Assembly (NCBI GenBank): GCA_903895255.1
Contig: CAITTG010000120.1
Span: forward strand, 1 to 60,971
Direction of reading: 5' to 3'
DNA: 60,971 bases
DNA from: an uncultured Verrucomicrobia subdivision 3 bacterium
GTDB lineage: Bacteria > Verrucomicrobiota > Verrucomicrobiia > Limisphaerales > UBA11358
Part shown: positions 9,535 through 18,077 of the stretch, piece by piece
How positions within the stretch are numbered: the stretch's first letter is position 1
Layout of the letters: each line of letters starts with the position of its first letter
Program-made: the position numbers and the translations under genes
The notes under the pieces: generated by a model
The model's database searches: none
What the model saw: only the letters and a program-made list of their open reading frames with translations
What the model was told of the DNA's origin: nothing

Positions 9535-9813
9535 ATGTAAAAGCTGGCCCCGCTGCTGGTGGTTGCCGCCGCCAGCACCAGCTTGTTCCTCGCCAGTGGA
9601 TGCCGCGCGGAGGATCACCCGGCCACCAAAACCCCGCCGGTAACCGCCACCAACAACGTGCCGGTGACTGCCCAAACTGCGGCATGCACCTCGTGCCGAA
9701 GAACTGCGGTTCGGGTCGCAACTTCACCCATCCCGGCACCAGTCAGCATTGGCCTCGTTTGCGAAATTACGACTTTACTCAGCCCACAACGCCAGTGACT
9801 GGCGGATGATTTC
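9535..9813 (+). pseudogene. Possible decayed small lipoprotein gene
   Basis: An ATG at 9535 is followed at once by TAA and then by codons that read as a lipoprotein signal peptide, KLAPLLVVAAAS then FLASGC, a good lipobox. One base change (AAA to TAA) would explain the stop. Further on, a different frame encodes CPNCGMHLVPKNC (about 9668-9708), resembling the small heavy-metal-binding CPxCGMxLVP motif, so a frameshift also seems to separate the two parts. The rest of 9451-9534 holds no feature I can name. Inference only; a chance resemblance is possible. Confidence 0.35.
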
Positions 9814-9918
9814 ATCCAACTCCGCTTTGGAGTCGCCGCCGCCGAAGGTGAAGGTGCCGGTCAAGTGCTGCCAGTCCGACCGCGAGAGGCCGTAAAGCTC
9901 CCGGCCGATTCCACTCAT
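9775..9918 (-). CDS. 47-residue ORF, translationally coupled to the R-M genes
   Basis: Its ATG overlaps the stop of the preceding putative nuclease gene in an ATGA quartet (9915-9918). It runs 47 codons to TAA. The peptide starts MSGIGRELYGL, contains DWQHLTG and ends SLALWAE: short, soluble-looking, acidic at its C-terminus. I do not recognise a family. The coupling is what makes it worth listing. It might be a small R-M accessory or the tail of a decayed gene. Confidence 0.45.
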   Translation of the reverse strand: MSGIGRELYGLSRSDWQHLTGTFTFGGGDSKAELDEIIRQSLALWAE

Positions 9919-10868
9919 ATCACAGCTCCAGGAGGCTTGCCGAGATTCACTTTTAGAACGGGATCGGTCTCACATTCATCCACGATTTTATTGTAACGTT
10001 CCAGCAATTTGGTGAGGGTTATTTTGCAGTCGGCCACTTGGAAGAGGCTGCGTTCATACAAATTTGCGGTGAGGAATTGCGAGCAATCAAGGACATCCAC
10101 TCTGTCCTGCAATTGTCCGTTACGCAATTGAAACGCTGCCACTCCAACGCCATCGGCGGTTGTAATTATTAATGGCTTTAGGCCGCTTTTAAGATTATCA
10201 CCACATTTTCGTACCAAAGCTTCATTTGGGTTAGTGGTAACATGAATGGCCATCGCATCAATGTGAAAGTCTCCCTTTCGCTCAGTCGAATGGTCGGCAA
10301 CACTGAAGCCATGATGTCTTATTTTGCCCACTCCCAGCACTAAATCCAATTTGGCACCCACAAGATGCTGGAGCATGGCACCGACATAATTTGTCCCGCC
10401 TGAATTTGATTGGAGTTCATTAGCTTGGGCCAACAAATCTGAAATATTTGCCGCCAGTGATTTTCCGGTATCAAAGTTCAGTTTTGGGCCTTTGGAAGCA
10501 AAATGCAGGCGGACTTTGACAACCCACCACAATTCAACAGCATTGATATCAAGCTGTTTCTCTTTTTGAAGGGAATTAAGTAAATCCACATATTCCCTCA
10601 TCAAGCCCAAGCTGCCACGGCTTGTTCTGCCACCCTCCTCAGTTAGAATTTTAGTTATTCCGTGTGATTCAAGTATCTTCTGAACGGCCGCCTTGCCCAT
10701 TCCCATGACCTGCCCGCCGCCTTTCGTAAGCAACGAATCAGGATTCAGTGGCAGCCCTTTTTCCTTAGCGTGGCGTGTTACCACCAATGCAACGCCCAAT
10801 CCACCTTTATTTAGGAACTTGGGGTGTTGCTGACAAAGCCGGGCCAATTCTTGAAGCGGTTCCCTCAT
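9915..10868 (-). CDS. Putative restriction endonuclease partner of the C5 methyltransferase (DUF4928-like)
   Basis: 317 residues, first codon overlapping the stop of the methyltransferase gene (ATGA). It looks like the DUF4928 family found next to C5 methyltransferases, recalled rather than searched. Visible features: a Gly-rich segment KGGGQVMGMGKAAVQ near 50-63, and an acidic/basic core GAKLDLVLGVGKIRHHG with AVDHSTERKGDFHIDA near 190-215 that could host a nuclease centre. Tight coupling behind a methyltransferase is the usual layout of a type II R-M pair. G+C is lower than in flanking genes, consistent with horizontal transfer. The nuclease role is inferred from context. Confidence 0.6.
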   Translation of the reverse strand: MREPLQELARLCQQHPKFLNKGGLGVALVVTRHAKEKGLPLNPDSLLTKGGGQVMGMGKAAVQKILESHGITKILTEEGGRTSRGSLGLMREYVDLLNSLQKEKQLDINAVELWWVVKVRLHFASKGPKLNFDTGKSLAANISDLLAQANELQSNSGGTNYVGAMLQHLVGAKLDLVLGVGKIRHHGFSVADHSTERKGDFHIDAMAIHVTTNPNEALVRKCGDNLKSGLKPLIITTADGVGVAAFQLRNGQLQDRVDVLDCSQFLTANLYERSLFQVADCKITLTKLLERYNKIVDECETDPVLKVNLGKPPGAVI

Positions 10869-12064
10869 TTTTTGGATGCGATGGGACGGCTTGCCATCGC
10901 ACGAATTCCATAATTTACGGAGGAAACCGATATCCCGGGCGAAGGTGCGGGCGCGAATTGCTCATCCCAAACGGGATTCAAATAGTTCTTTGCAATCCAT
11001 TCAATGACCGGCACGCAAACCGCATCCCCAAAACCAAACAAAGCTTGATTCAGCGGCACCTCTAAATTGAAATCACCCGCACCCATGAGGCGCGCACATT
11101 CGCGCGGGGTTAGCAATCGAACGGCAAACCGGCCTTTGCCAGCCGCAAATAAAATTTGCCGCCCACTACCACCTCGCGGAGTGCGGAGACACCCGGCGAT
11201 TCCGTCGGTGCGTAGTTCAGCCATGGATTTGTTGTTCCGCACCCGGCGGAAAACCGTGCCGTAAGTTGTGTGAGAACCCTGGATCATCAGTTCTGCCGTG
11301 GCCCGGTGCTTGGGGCTCATTTGGTTGAGCAAATAATCGCAGCGTTCCCGACTCCACCACATGTTAGAGTTGGGAGACAAATTTTCGAGAATGTCATCCA
11401 ACTTCTGGGTGCGCACAGGCAAGGCAGGCAGATTGCGAATACGCCAGTTTATCTCCGGGTGCCAGAGGATAAAATCAGCAAGCGCTGGCGGTCGGGTATC
11501 GCTTTCAAAGAACTTCAGTGAATCGTTCATGGGGGCAGCCTTCGCAGCCTTCTGACCAACAACGAACAGGCGCTGACGGCTTTGCGGAACGAAATGCTCG
11601 GCATCAATAATGAAAGCATCCACGGCGTAGCCAAGCTTTGTGACGGCGATCAGAGCGTCCCGAAAATCAATCCCATCATTTGAGGTCAGAAAGCCGGTGA
11701 CATTTTCCAACAAAACCAGAGGCGGGCGGCGCCGGACATCCATTTTGTGAAGAACGTCGATAAAACCCCAGAAGGCCGAGGATTGTGATCCGTCTAATCC
11801 CTTTCTGGCACCGGCAAGTGAGAGATCGTTGCAGGGAAATGAGGCAGTTGCCAAGGCCACGGTCGGAATGGCGGTTTCCTCGATTTTGTGAATATCCCCC
11901 AAAACAAATTCTCCGGTATCCCCAAAATGATCCCGGTACATTTGCCATTTATCCTCATCGATGTCGTTAGCAAAGGCAATATTCCATCCACCGCGCTCAA
12001 GGCCGATCCTCATCAAGCCGATTCCGGCAAAAAACTCCGCAAAATTCTTTTCGGACGGTTTCAT
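10865..12064 (-). CDS. DNA (cytosine-5-)-methyltransferase
   Basis: 399 residues. Seen: motif I FFAGIGLMRIG (about 11-21), motif IV with catalytic C78 in ASFPCNDLSL (the usual PCQ is PCN), motif VI LLENVTGF (about 118-125), motif VIII SRQRLFVVG, and the C-terminal motif X region ALFGFGDAVCVPV. It transfers a methyl group from SAM to cytosine C5 in a short target. Its ATG lies 3 bases after the stop of the upstream truncated R-M gene, and its stop overlaps the next start. Lower G+C than its surroundings suggests import. The recognition sequence cannot be read from the gene. Confidence 0.93.
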   Translation of the reverse strand: MKPSEKNFAEFFAGIGLMRIGLERGGWNIAFANDIDEDKWQMYRDHFGDTGEFVLGDIHKIEETAIPTVALATASFPCNDLSLAGARKGLDGSQSSAFWGFIDVLHKMDVRRRPPLVLLENVTGFLTSNDGIDFRDALIAVTKLGYAVDAFIIDAEHFVPQSRQRLFVVGQKAAKAAPMNDSLKFFESDTRPPALADFILWHPEINWRIRNLPALPVRTQKLDDILENLSPNSNMWWSRERCDYLLNQMSPKHRATAELMIQGSHTTYGTVFRRVRNNKSMAELRTDGIAGCLRTPRGGSGRQILFAAGKGRFAVRLLTPRECARLMGAGDFNLEVPLNQALFGFGDAVCVPVIEWIAKNYLNPVWDEQFAPAPSPGISVSSVNYGIRAMASRPIASKK

Positions 12065-12067
12065 TTT

Positions 12068-13771
12068 TTAATAACGACTTGAAATGTCTTTTAGCACACG
12101 GTTTCCAGCCCGGCAATAATCATTATGGTTCACAGCAAGACGCCTTTTTTGGTTATCGGTTTCATTTTGCCCAAAAACATTGGCGAAATCCGGTAATGCC
12201 TTTGTGCGGCCAACGAGTTTTTGATATTGTAAATCCTGGCCGGCAAACCCAATGATGGCGCGGCATAACCTCAGTGTGGCAACATTTCGCTCTATCGTTC
12301 CAATATTCCGGCACCTCAGGTGCTGTTCCACAGTCTTGATGGCCAATACTCGCCGGTTGTCAAAACCATGCCGCCGCCGAAAATCCAATGCCGCCTCCAC
12401 ATTGGGCGGGAGTTCCGCCAGGAACATCTCGCCGTTGTCCGGCTTGAGCATTTTGGCCACCCAGGCGCTGGCGGCTTCAATGCGCCGGTAGTGCCGCCAG
12501 AAGGCGCGCAACACTTTGATGAGGAATCCGCCGGAGCCGCAGGCGGTGTCCGCCACGCGGATTTCGGCCAGTTGCGCCATCAATTTGTCCGCCGCCGCGA
12601 AATCGCATTTTTGACTGCCCACGGCGGCGCAAATGTCATCCACGATTTTGCCAGCCAGTGAATTGACCAGGGAATCCGCCATGGGTCCGGTGATGCCGGC
12701 CGGCGTGTAGTAAATGCCCTCGTCCTTGCGGTTGGACGCCAGAAACATCTCGTAGCTCTTGCCAAAAATGTCCTCGTCAATGCGCCGGTAGTTATAATGG
12801 ACAATGCCCCGGCTGAATGCCTGGTCCCAGGGGTTGACGCCCAGGACGAAATTCAATTTTTCCGAGAATTTCTGGAGGTTGGCCGGGCTCTGCTCCAGCC
12901 GGTCCCAGATGCGGGCGGAAAAAATTTCCGTGTCGTAATACTCATCAAAAAATTCCTCAAACACGGCGAGAAATTTGGGGATGACCCGGTGCGCGCCCTT
13001 GGGTTCCCAGAGCTTGGTGAACCGGGCGTACTCATCCTGCGTGAACCGGTATTGCACGAGCCCGTAATCCTCAATGGTGCGGGCAAAGATCAGCTTGTTG
13101 ATCAGCAGAATGATGGATTCGGCGGCCAGCTCGGGCTGCTTCCATTGGACCTTGTCGAATTCGTTGTACCAAATTTTAAGGTCAGCGAAGAATTGCTCCT
13201 CCAATTCCGGATTCTCAACCGTGTCCTCAATGCGCCGGACGGCATCCAGCACACTGCGGGTTTCCCGGGAGCGGATGAGAAAATCCGCAAAGGGCACCTC
13301 GGCAAAGGGGGCGTTTTCGAAATAGAAGTCCCGCGCGCCAAAAAACCAGGCTGTTTGCAGGTCGGTCAGGACCACATATTCGTTGTCCCGCAGGTATTTT
13401 TTGACTTGGGCAAAATGCTGCTTGGGCGTGGCCGGATGCCGCCAGACGGAGTCTGCGGCGTCGCGTTTGAACAGGGGCTTGAGTTCCAGCGGCAGCGGCA
13501 GCCCCATGGGGTCCGGCAGCATGAAATCCACAAACCCCTCCTGCAAACTTACCTGCCGGGTGGGCTGGAAGCCGAGCAAATCCTTGCACAGGGCCGTCAG
13601 CAAATCCTCGGCGGCGGATTCCGGCTTGGACCCGTTTTTCAGGTCGTGCAGGTATTTGACAATGGGCGGATAGGGCGAAAGGGGCTGGGTGTCCGGGGCC
13701 AGGGGCAGGAAATCCACGCGTTCGCGCGCGGTCAGGGCGCGCAGGGCATCGAGGATTTCAGCGGCATTCAT
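12068..13771 (-). CDS. Type IIG-like restriction-modification protein, truncated in its methyltransferase domain
   Basis: 567 residues, much shorter than usual fused restriction-methyltransferase proteins (about 900-1,200). Seen: an N-terminal nuclease-like signature with D82 and E96-x-K98 (PD-(D/E)xK pattern), a helical linker domain at about 180-340, a YTP segment at 355-357 that typically opens N6-adenine methyltransferase domains, and SAM motif I ADTACGSGGFL at 407-417. No NPPY catalytic motif follows. After about residue 480 the sequence becomes AT-richer and stops resembling a methyltransferase. It therefore appears to have lost the catalytic half and the target-recognition domain and is probably not a working methylase. 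The methyltransferase gene follows after 3 bases. Confidence 0.7.
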   Translation of the reverse strand: MNAAEILDALRALTARERVDFLPLAPDTQPLSPYPPIVKYLHDLKNGSKPESAAEDLLTALCKDLLGFQPTRQVSLQEGFVDFMLPDPMGLPLPLELKPLFKRDAADSVWRHPATPKQHFAQVKKYLRDNEYVVLTDLQTAWFFGARDFYFENAPFAEVPFADFLIRSRETRSVLDAVRRIEDTVENPELEEQFFADLKIWYNEFDKVQWKQPELAAESIILLINKLIFARTIEDYGLVQYRFTQDEYARFTKLWEPKGAHRVIPKFLAVFEEFFDEYYDTEIFSARIWDRLEQSPANLQKFSEKLNFVLGVNPWDQAFSRGIVHYNYRRIDEDIFGKSYEMFLASNRKDEGIYYTPAGITGPMADSLVNSLAGKIVDDICAAVGSQKCDFAAADKLMAQLAEIRVADTACGSGGFLIKVLRAFWRHYRRIEAASAWVAKMLKPDNGEMFLAELPPNVEAALDFRRRHGFDNRRVLAIKTVEQHLRCRNIGTIERNVATLRLCRAIIGFAGQDLQYQKLVGRTKALPDFANVFGQNETDNQKRRLAVNHNDYCRAGNRVLKDISSRY

Positions 13772-14450
13772 GACGGCGGAGTTTGGGGGAAACCCGCTGG
13801 GAAGGCAATTGCAAGAAGTTGCCAGTCACCACCGGGCGAGTGCCGCTCATTTCCAAGGGCGAGCTCGTGCCCCCATCCCTCGAACCCTGCTGTTCAAAAA
13901 ACCAGTAATAACCCGTAATGAGGATTCAAAATCATGCACTTTGGGCCGGTTGGACCGGGCTCGCCAGGGGACCAGAACTTTGCGTGGCCCGTTGCTTTCA
14001 AAGCGGGATCACTAGGTTCAGCGGCGGATTCCGGCCATTTGCCCCCGTCCGTCCCCCTCTCCGCAGACGCCCTGGCGGAGGAAGATTTCGCTGGACCAAC
14101 CTTCCCATTTGACAACTCATCACCCGATGCTATATTCAACTTTGTCGCTCCGACCACCCATCCGGGTGCCGATGGCTCATGCCATCCAGATGCTCTGTGA
14201 CATAACCCGCCCGCCCGGCGGACATTTAACATGAGGATTGGTTTTCCTCCCGCGCCGCGCGTCGGCCCCCGGAAACCTCTGTCCAAGAAATCGGGTCAAC
14301 CTCAGTCCGGCGAGTCTCCGCCTTTATCCGGCCCTATCCGCCCTTTTCCGGCCATAAAAAAAAGAGCCCCCCAAGAGGTAAAATCGCCCGTTGATCCAGA
14401 TTCCCCGCCCCGGACCTCGCGCCCCGCGCCCCGCGCCTCAAGCCTTGCTA

Positions 14451-14500
14451 TTCAAGCCTATTCAAGGTGATTCAAGGTGATTCAAGGTGATTCAAGGTAA
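14451..14500. repeat. 10-bp tandem repeat TTCAAGGTGA
   Basis: Five units in a row: a degenerate first copy TTCAAGCCTA at 14451, three identical TTCAAGGTGA copies, and a last TTCAAGGTAA ending at 14500. Unit length is exactly 10 bases. No spacer structure, so it is not a CRISPR. Confidence 0.85.
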
Positions 14501-14663
14501 AAAATTGTCGCGAAAGAACAGAGTTCGTCGCCCACCATCACTTTTTCCACCCCGCGCCACTCATAAGACCTTGAACCTTAGACTTTGGACTGCCCATTCC
14601 GTCCAGGGGCGTAAAACTCCTACTCTGGGGGCTTGAAACTTGGATATTAGCCGGAAAAATTCA

Positions 14664-14815
14664 TTTCAACCGCAGATAAACGCAGATGAACGCAGATAAA
14701 AACGATGAGGTTGCCAAAGTTTTAGCCCGCTGGTGATCAAGCACCATTTGGTGCGCCATTTTTCTTATTTTCCGCCTTTCCGCATCTGCGTTCATCTGCG
14801 TTTATCTGCGGTTAA
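14664..14815. repeat. Long inverted repeat built of CGCAGATAAA/CGCAGATGAA units
   Basis: The left arm (about 14664-14703) has three 10-base units CGCAGATAAA, CGCAGATGAA, CGCAGATAAA. The right arm (about 14783-14815) is its near-perfect reverse complement, ending TTTATCTGCGGTT. About 80 bases separate the arms. No ORF inside. The arrangement is that of a miniature palindromic or MITE-like element. A fragment of the same sequence (CAACCG, CGCAGATGAA) occurs near 48325-48350. Confidence 0.75.
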
Positions 14816-14926
14816 AGTCTTTTTCAACTGCATGGCTCGGGATTAGAGCTTCTCTGACGTTTGAATTATGAAATTTGAAGTTTCCACCCGTTCCCCAGCT
14901 TTGGGTCGAACATTTACTTTCGCCCG

Positions 14927-15763
14927 GTGGCCATATATATATGCCGGGTGTTCAACGATGCCACGATTTGGAAAAACTTTAACACGTCGCGCCGACTGAG
15001 CCTCATCGCCGGGCCCTGCGCCATCGAAAATGAAAAGCTCTGCCGCCAGGTCGCGGCGGCAATGCAGAAAACCTGCGCCAAACTCGGTATTTTTTACGTG
15101 TTCAAAGCCAGCTTCGACAAAGCCAACCGCACCTCCGGCAAATCCTTCCGCGGCCCCGGCCTCGCTGCCGGACTCGCCGTGCTGGCCAAAATCCGTGAGG
15201 AGTTTGCGGTTCCCGTGCTGACCGATGTCCATACCGAGGAGCAAGCCCGCGCCGCCGCCGAAGTGGTGGACGTCCTCCAGATTCCAGCGTTTCTCTGCCG
15301 CCAGACCGATTTGATCGCCGCCGCCGTGGCGACGGGCAAGATCGTCAATCTCAAGAAGGGCCAGTTCCTCTCGCCCAAGGAAATGGGCCAGGTCGCCGAA
15401 AAAGCCCGGGCTGCTGGCGCCCAAAAGATCCTGCTCACTGAGCGCGGCACGACCTTCGGCTACAACAACCTGGTGGCCGATATGCGCTCGATTCCGATCA
15501 TGAAGAGCTTTCAGTTTCCCGTGATTTTCGACGCCACCCATTCCGTTCAACTCCCCGGCGGCGGCGGCGACCAGTCCAGCGGCCAGCGCGAATTCGCCCC
15601 GGTCCTGGCCCGAAGCGCCCTCGCGGCGGGAGCCGATGGCCTGTTCATCGAAACCCATCCCGACCCCGACCACGCCCTGAGCGACGGTCCCAACATGATT
15701 CCCCTGGCGCAAATGCCCGCCCTGCTTAAACAATTGCTGAAAGTTTACGAAGCTGTGCAATGA
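14927..15763 (+). CDS. kdsA: 2-dehydro-3-deoxyphosphooctonate aldolase (KDO-8-phosphate synthase)
   Basis: Condenses arabinose-5-phosphate and PEP to KDO-8-phosphate, the first committed step to the KDO of lipopolysaccharide. Seen: IAGPCAIE (28-34), the FKASFDKANRT stretch, IPAFLCRQTDL, KKGQFLSP, LTERGTTFGYNNL, and THSVQLPGG near the C-terminus. C31 sits where metal-dependent KdsA enzymes (as in Aquifex) have their metal-binding cysteine, so this is likely the metal-dependent class. The start is uncertain: a GTG at 14927 is used, and the first 25 or so residues are not family-typical. The stop overlaps kdsC (ATGA). Confidence 0.95.
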   Translation: MAIYICRVFNDATIWKNFNTSRRLSLIAGPCAIENEKLCRQVAAAMQKTCAKLGIFYVFKASFDKANRTSGKSFRGPGLAAGLAVLAKIREEFAVPVLTDVHTEEQARAAAEVVDVLQIPAFLCRQTDLIAAAVATGKIVNLKKGQFLSPKEMGQVAEKARAAGAQKILLTERGTTFGYNNLVADMRSIPIMKSFQFPVIFDATHSVQLPGGGGDQSSGQREFAPVLARSALAAGADGLFIETHPDPDHALSDGPNMIPLAQMPALLKQLLKVYEAVQ

Positions 15764-16308
15764 AACCTGCCAAAAAACTCTCCCCCGCCCTCACTGCGCG
15801 CCTGGCCCGCGTCAAACTCTTCCTCTGTGATGTGGACGGGGTGCTCACGGACGGCTCCATTTTTGTCGGCGGCAAGCGTGAATTCAAGCGGTTCAACATC
15901 CGCGACGGGCTGGGCATGGTGCTGTGGCGCCGGGCCGGTTGCAAAATCGGCTGGGTGTCCGCCCGCCCCTCGGAGGCCACCAAAATCCGCGCCAAGGAGC
16001 TGAAAATCGATTTTCTGGTGCAGCAAGGCGACAAAACCGGCAAGGCAGCGGCAATTGAGGCCTTGTTGGTGGAACAAAAATTGAATTGGCAGGACGTTTG
16101 CTTTGTCGGAGATGATATCATCGACCTTGGACCACTGCAACGGGCCGGCCTGGCAGTATCCGTGGCCGACGGGGTGGCTGAGGCCCAAGCCATGGCACAT
16201 TATGTAACCCAAAAGCCGGGCGGGCACGGGGCGATTCGGGAAATTATCGAAATGATTCTGCAAGCGCAGGGCAAATGGGAAAAGTTTGTACAACATTACA
16301 CCGACTAA
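15760..16308 (+). CDS. kdsC: KDO-8-phosphate phosphatase (HAD family, KdsC type)
   Basis: 182 residues. It dephosphorylates KDO-8-phosphate, the step after KdsA. HAD motifs: DVDGVLTDG at 24-32 (nucleophile D24, acid/base D26), VSARP at 66-70, K95 region, and FVGDDIIDL at about 115-123. The C1-type short form without a cap domain matches the tetrameric KdsC family. The start overlaps the kdsA stop by 4 bases, and the end overlaps the next gene by 34 bases. Confidence 0.94.
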   Translation: MKPAKKLSPALTARLARVKLFLCDVDGVLTDGSIFVGGKREFKRFNIRDGLGMVLWRRAGCKIGWVSARPSEATKIRAKELKIDFLVQQGDKTGKAAAIEALLVEQKLNWQDVCFVGDDIIDLGPLQRAGLAVSVADGVAEAQAMAHYVTQKPGGHGAIREIIEMILQAQGKWEKFVQHYTD

Positions 16309-16778
16309 GCCCGGCCCTGGTCGGTTTGGTGCTGGCCGGCGGAGCGCTGTTCCTCACAGGAACGGGCGGAGTGCGGGCCGAGGAAAGCCCCATCAAGGAC
16401 AGCCCGGTGAAAAACGCCAGTGATTTTTCCTCGGTGGAGTATTATGATCCGCCGAATCAGATGCAAATCAAGTCCCGGCTCGGCGGGGCCGAGGCCATCC
16501 CCCAGCCCGACGGGCGGGTGCTGATCCGGCAGTTGAAACTCGAAACCTTTGCCACGAATGGCGAGCCGCAGTATGTGGTGGAAGCCCCGGAATGCCTTTA
16601 CGACCAGTTTAAAAACACAGCCAATTCCCCCGGGAACCTGGAAGTCCGGCAGGCGGATGGCCGGGTGCGTCTTTCCGGCGTGGGCTTTGGCTGGCAGGGT
16701 AATGATGATTTGCTCATCATTTCCAACCAGGTGCAAACCGAAATTAAGACCGGACCGAAATTAAAGATCATACCATGA
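16275..16778 (+). CDS. LptC-like LPS export periplasmic protein
   Basis: 167 residues with an N-terminal hydrophobic segment (about 11-31). The rest is a beta-rich periplasmic part: AEESPIKDSP, a MQIKSRLGGAEA segment and RVLIRQLKLETF. The position kdsC-X-lptA-like-lptB matches lptC in other Gram-negatives, where LptC links the inner-membrane LptB2FG pump to the LptA bridge. Sequence alone is weak, so the name rests on context. It overlaps kdsC by 34 bases, and its stop overlaps the next gene (ATGA). Confidence 0.65.
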   Translation: MGKVCTTLHRLSPALVGLVLAGGALFLTGTGGVRAEESPIKDSPVKNASDFSSVEYYDPPNQMQIKSRLGGAEAIPQPDGRVLIRQLKLETFATNGEPQYVVEAPECLYDQFKNTANSPGNLEVRQADGRVRLSGVGFGWQGNDDLLIISNQVQTEIKTGPKLKIIP

Positions 16779-17326
16779 AATGCATTTGTCTGATGCTCCT
16801 GCTGCTGCTGGCAGGCGGGTGGGCCGAGGCGGCGCCAACCGGGGAGTCCCAAACGCTGACCATTCATTCGGAGCGTGGTCGCTTTGACATGACCAATTAC
16901 CGGACGATTTACATGGGCCACGTGCGGGCGGACGATCCACGGATGCATCTGACCAGCGACTGGCTGGCCGCCGATCTGCCGCATGATAAATACTCGGACA
17001 GCCATGTGGTGGCCGCCACCAATGTGTTGATGGTTTTTATCGACGACAAAGGCGAGACCAATCATGCGTCCAGCGACCAGGCGATATATAATTTGCATGT
17101 CGAGGGGGGCGTGACCAATGAGACGGTGACCCTCACCGGCCACGCCAAAATGTGGACGGACAAAATCAACATCAACGGCGAGCCGCTGGTTTGGGACTTG
17201 GTAAAACAGGAGCTGACCTCCACCAATTGGGAGACGACCTTCACCCACGACATTTTGAATAATTTGGGCGGTACCAACGCCGCCGGGCACAAGACCAACG
17301 GCGTTCCCCTGATTCCCGGAATTTAA
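16775..17326 (+). CDS. LptA/OstA-like periplasmic LPS transport protein
   Basis: 183 residues with a signal peptide (MKCICLMLLLLLAGG, cleavage probably after AEA). The body looks like an OstA-type beta-jellyroll: repeated short strands such as SERGRFDMTNYRTIYMGHVRADD and GVTNETVTLTGHAKMWTD. In other bacteria LptA carries LPS across the periplasm. It sits directly upstream of lptB (4 bases between stop and start). LptD, LptE, LptF and LptG are not in the window. Confidence 0.7.
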   Translation: MKCICLMLLLLLAGGWAEAAPTGESQTLTIHSERGRFDMTNYRTIYMGHVRADDPRMHLTSDWLAADLPHDKYSDSHVVAATNVLMVFIDDKGETNHASSDQAIYNLHVEGGVTNETVTLTGHAKMWTDKININGEPLVWDLVKQELTSTNWETTFTHDILNNLGGTNAAGHKTNGVPLIPGI

Positions 17327-17330
17327 ACCC

Positions 17331-18074
17331 ATGGACACCACCCCCCCTGCGTCAGCCCAACTCACCACCGACCAACTGGTCCGCGAATACAGCGGCCGGC
17401 GCGTGGTGGACGGGGTTTCCGTCCGCGTGGGTGCGGGGGAAATCGTGGGCCTCCTTGGTCCCAATGGGGCGGGCAAAACCACCACTTTCAACATGATTGT
17501 GGGCGTGGTAAAGCCCAATTCGGGCAAGGTCACGTATCAAAACCAGGACATCACGCCCCTGGCCATGCATCAACGGGCGCGCCTGGGTCTGGGCTATCTT
17601 ACGCAGGAACCCTCGGTCTTTCGCAAATTGTCGGTGGAGGAGAACATCCTGGCCATCCTGGAAACCTGCCAGCTTTCCCGGGCGGAACGCACGCTGCGGC
17701 TGAAATATTTACTGGATGAACTGGACCTGACTCCGCTGGCCAAAAGCAAGGCTTACCAGTTAAGCGGCGGCGAGAAACGCCGACTGGAAATCACCCGGGC
17801 GCTGGTCACCAGCCCCAAAATGCTCCTGCTGGACGAACCGTTTGCCGGCATTGATCCCATTGCCAAATACGAGGTGGGCAAGATTGTGCGTCGGCTGCGC
17901 GATCGCGGGCTGGGCATTTTGATCACCGACCACGATGTCCGGGAAATGTTGAAAATCATTGACCGCGGTTACATTATCTACAAAGGTCAGGTGCTGGTGG
18001 CCGGCAGCGCGGAGTTTTTGGCGAGCGACAAGAAAGCCCGGGAAATCTATCTGGGCCCTGAATTTAACTTGTAA
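17331..18074 (+). CDS. lptB: LPS export ABC transporter ATPase
   Basis: 247 residues. Walker A GPNGAGKTT at 43-51, signature LSGGEKRR at 144-151, Walker B LLLDEPFAGIDP at 165-176, and an H-loop in ITDHD near 200. The sequence LDEPFAGIDPIAKYEVG is characteristic of LptB rather than amino-acid transporters. It powers extraction of LPS from the inner membrane with LptF and LptG. It lies 3 bases upstream of hprK, which matches the lptB-hprK-HPr linkage known from proteobacterial rpoN clusters. Confidence 0.93.
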   Translation: MDTTPPASAQLTTDQLVREYSGRRVVDGVSVRVGAGEIVGLLGPNGAGKTTTFNMIVGVVKPNSGKVTYQNQDITPLAMHQRARLGLGYLTQEPSVFRKLSVEENILAILETCQLSRAERTLRLKYLLDELDLTPLAKSKAYQLSGGEKRRLEITRALVTSPKMLLLDEPFAGIDPIAKYEVGKIVRRLRDRGLGILITDHDVREMLKIIDRGYIIYKGQVLVAGSAEFLASDKKAREIYLGPEFNL

Positions 18075-18077
18075 TTT

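Larger units (their letters stand above)
13772..14926 (+). other. Gene-poor stretch of about 1.15 kb with repeats
   Basis: No convincing gene. Open frames here (for example 13894-14286 minus, 13934-14200 plus) have odd composition, no recognisable motif and no clear ribosome-binding site. The stretch contains the TTCAAGGTGA tandem repeat (14451-14500) and the long inverted CGCAGATAAA repeat (14664-14815). It lies between the R-M island and kdsA and may be a decayed insertion zone. Confidence 0.6.

Noticed and set aside
13894..14286. 130-codon minus-strand frame
   Set aside because: Odd composition, no start signal and no recognisable domain; treated as non-coding.
14451..14500. Possible CRISPR array
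   Set aside because: Units are 10 bases with no spacers and no cas genes are near.
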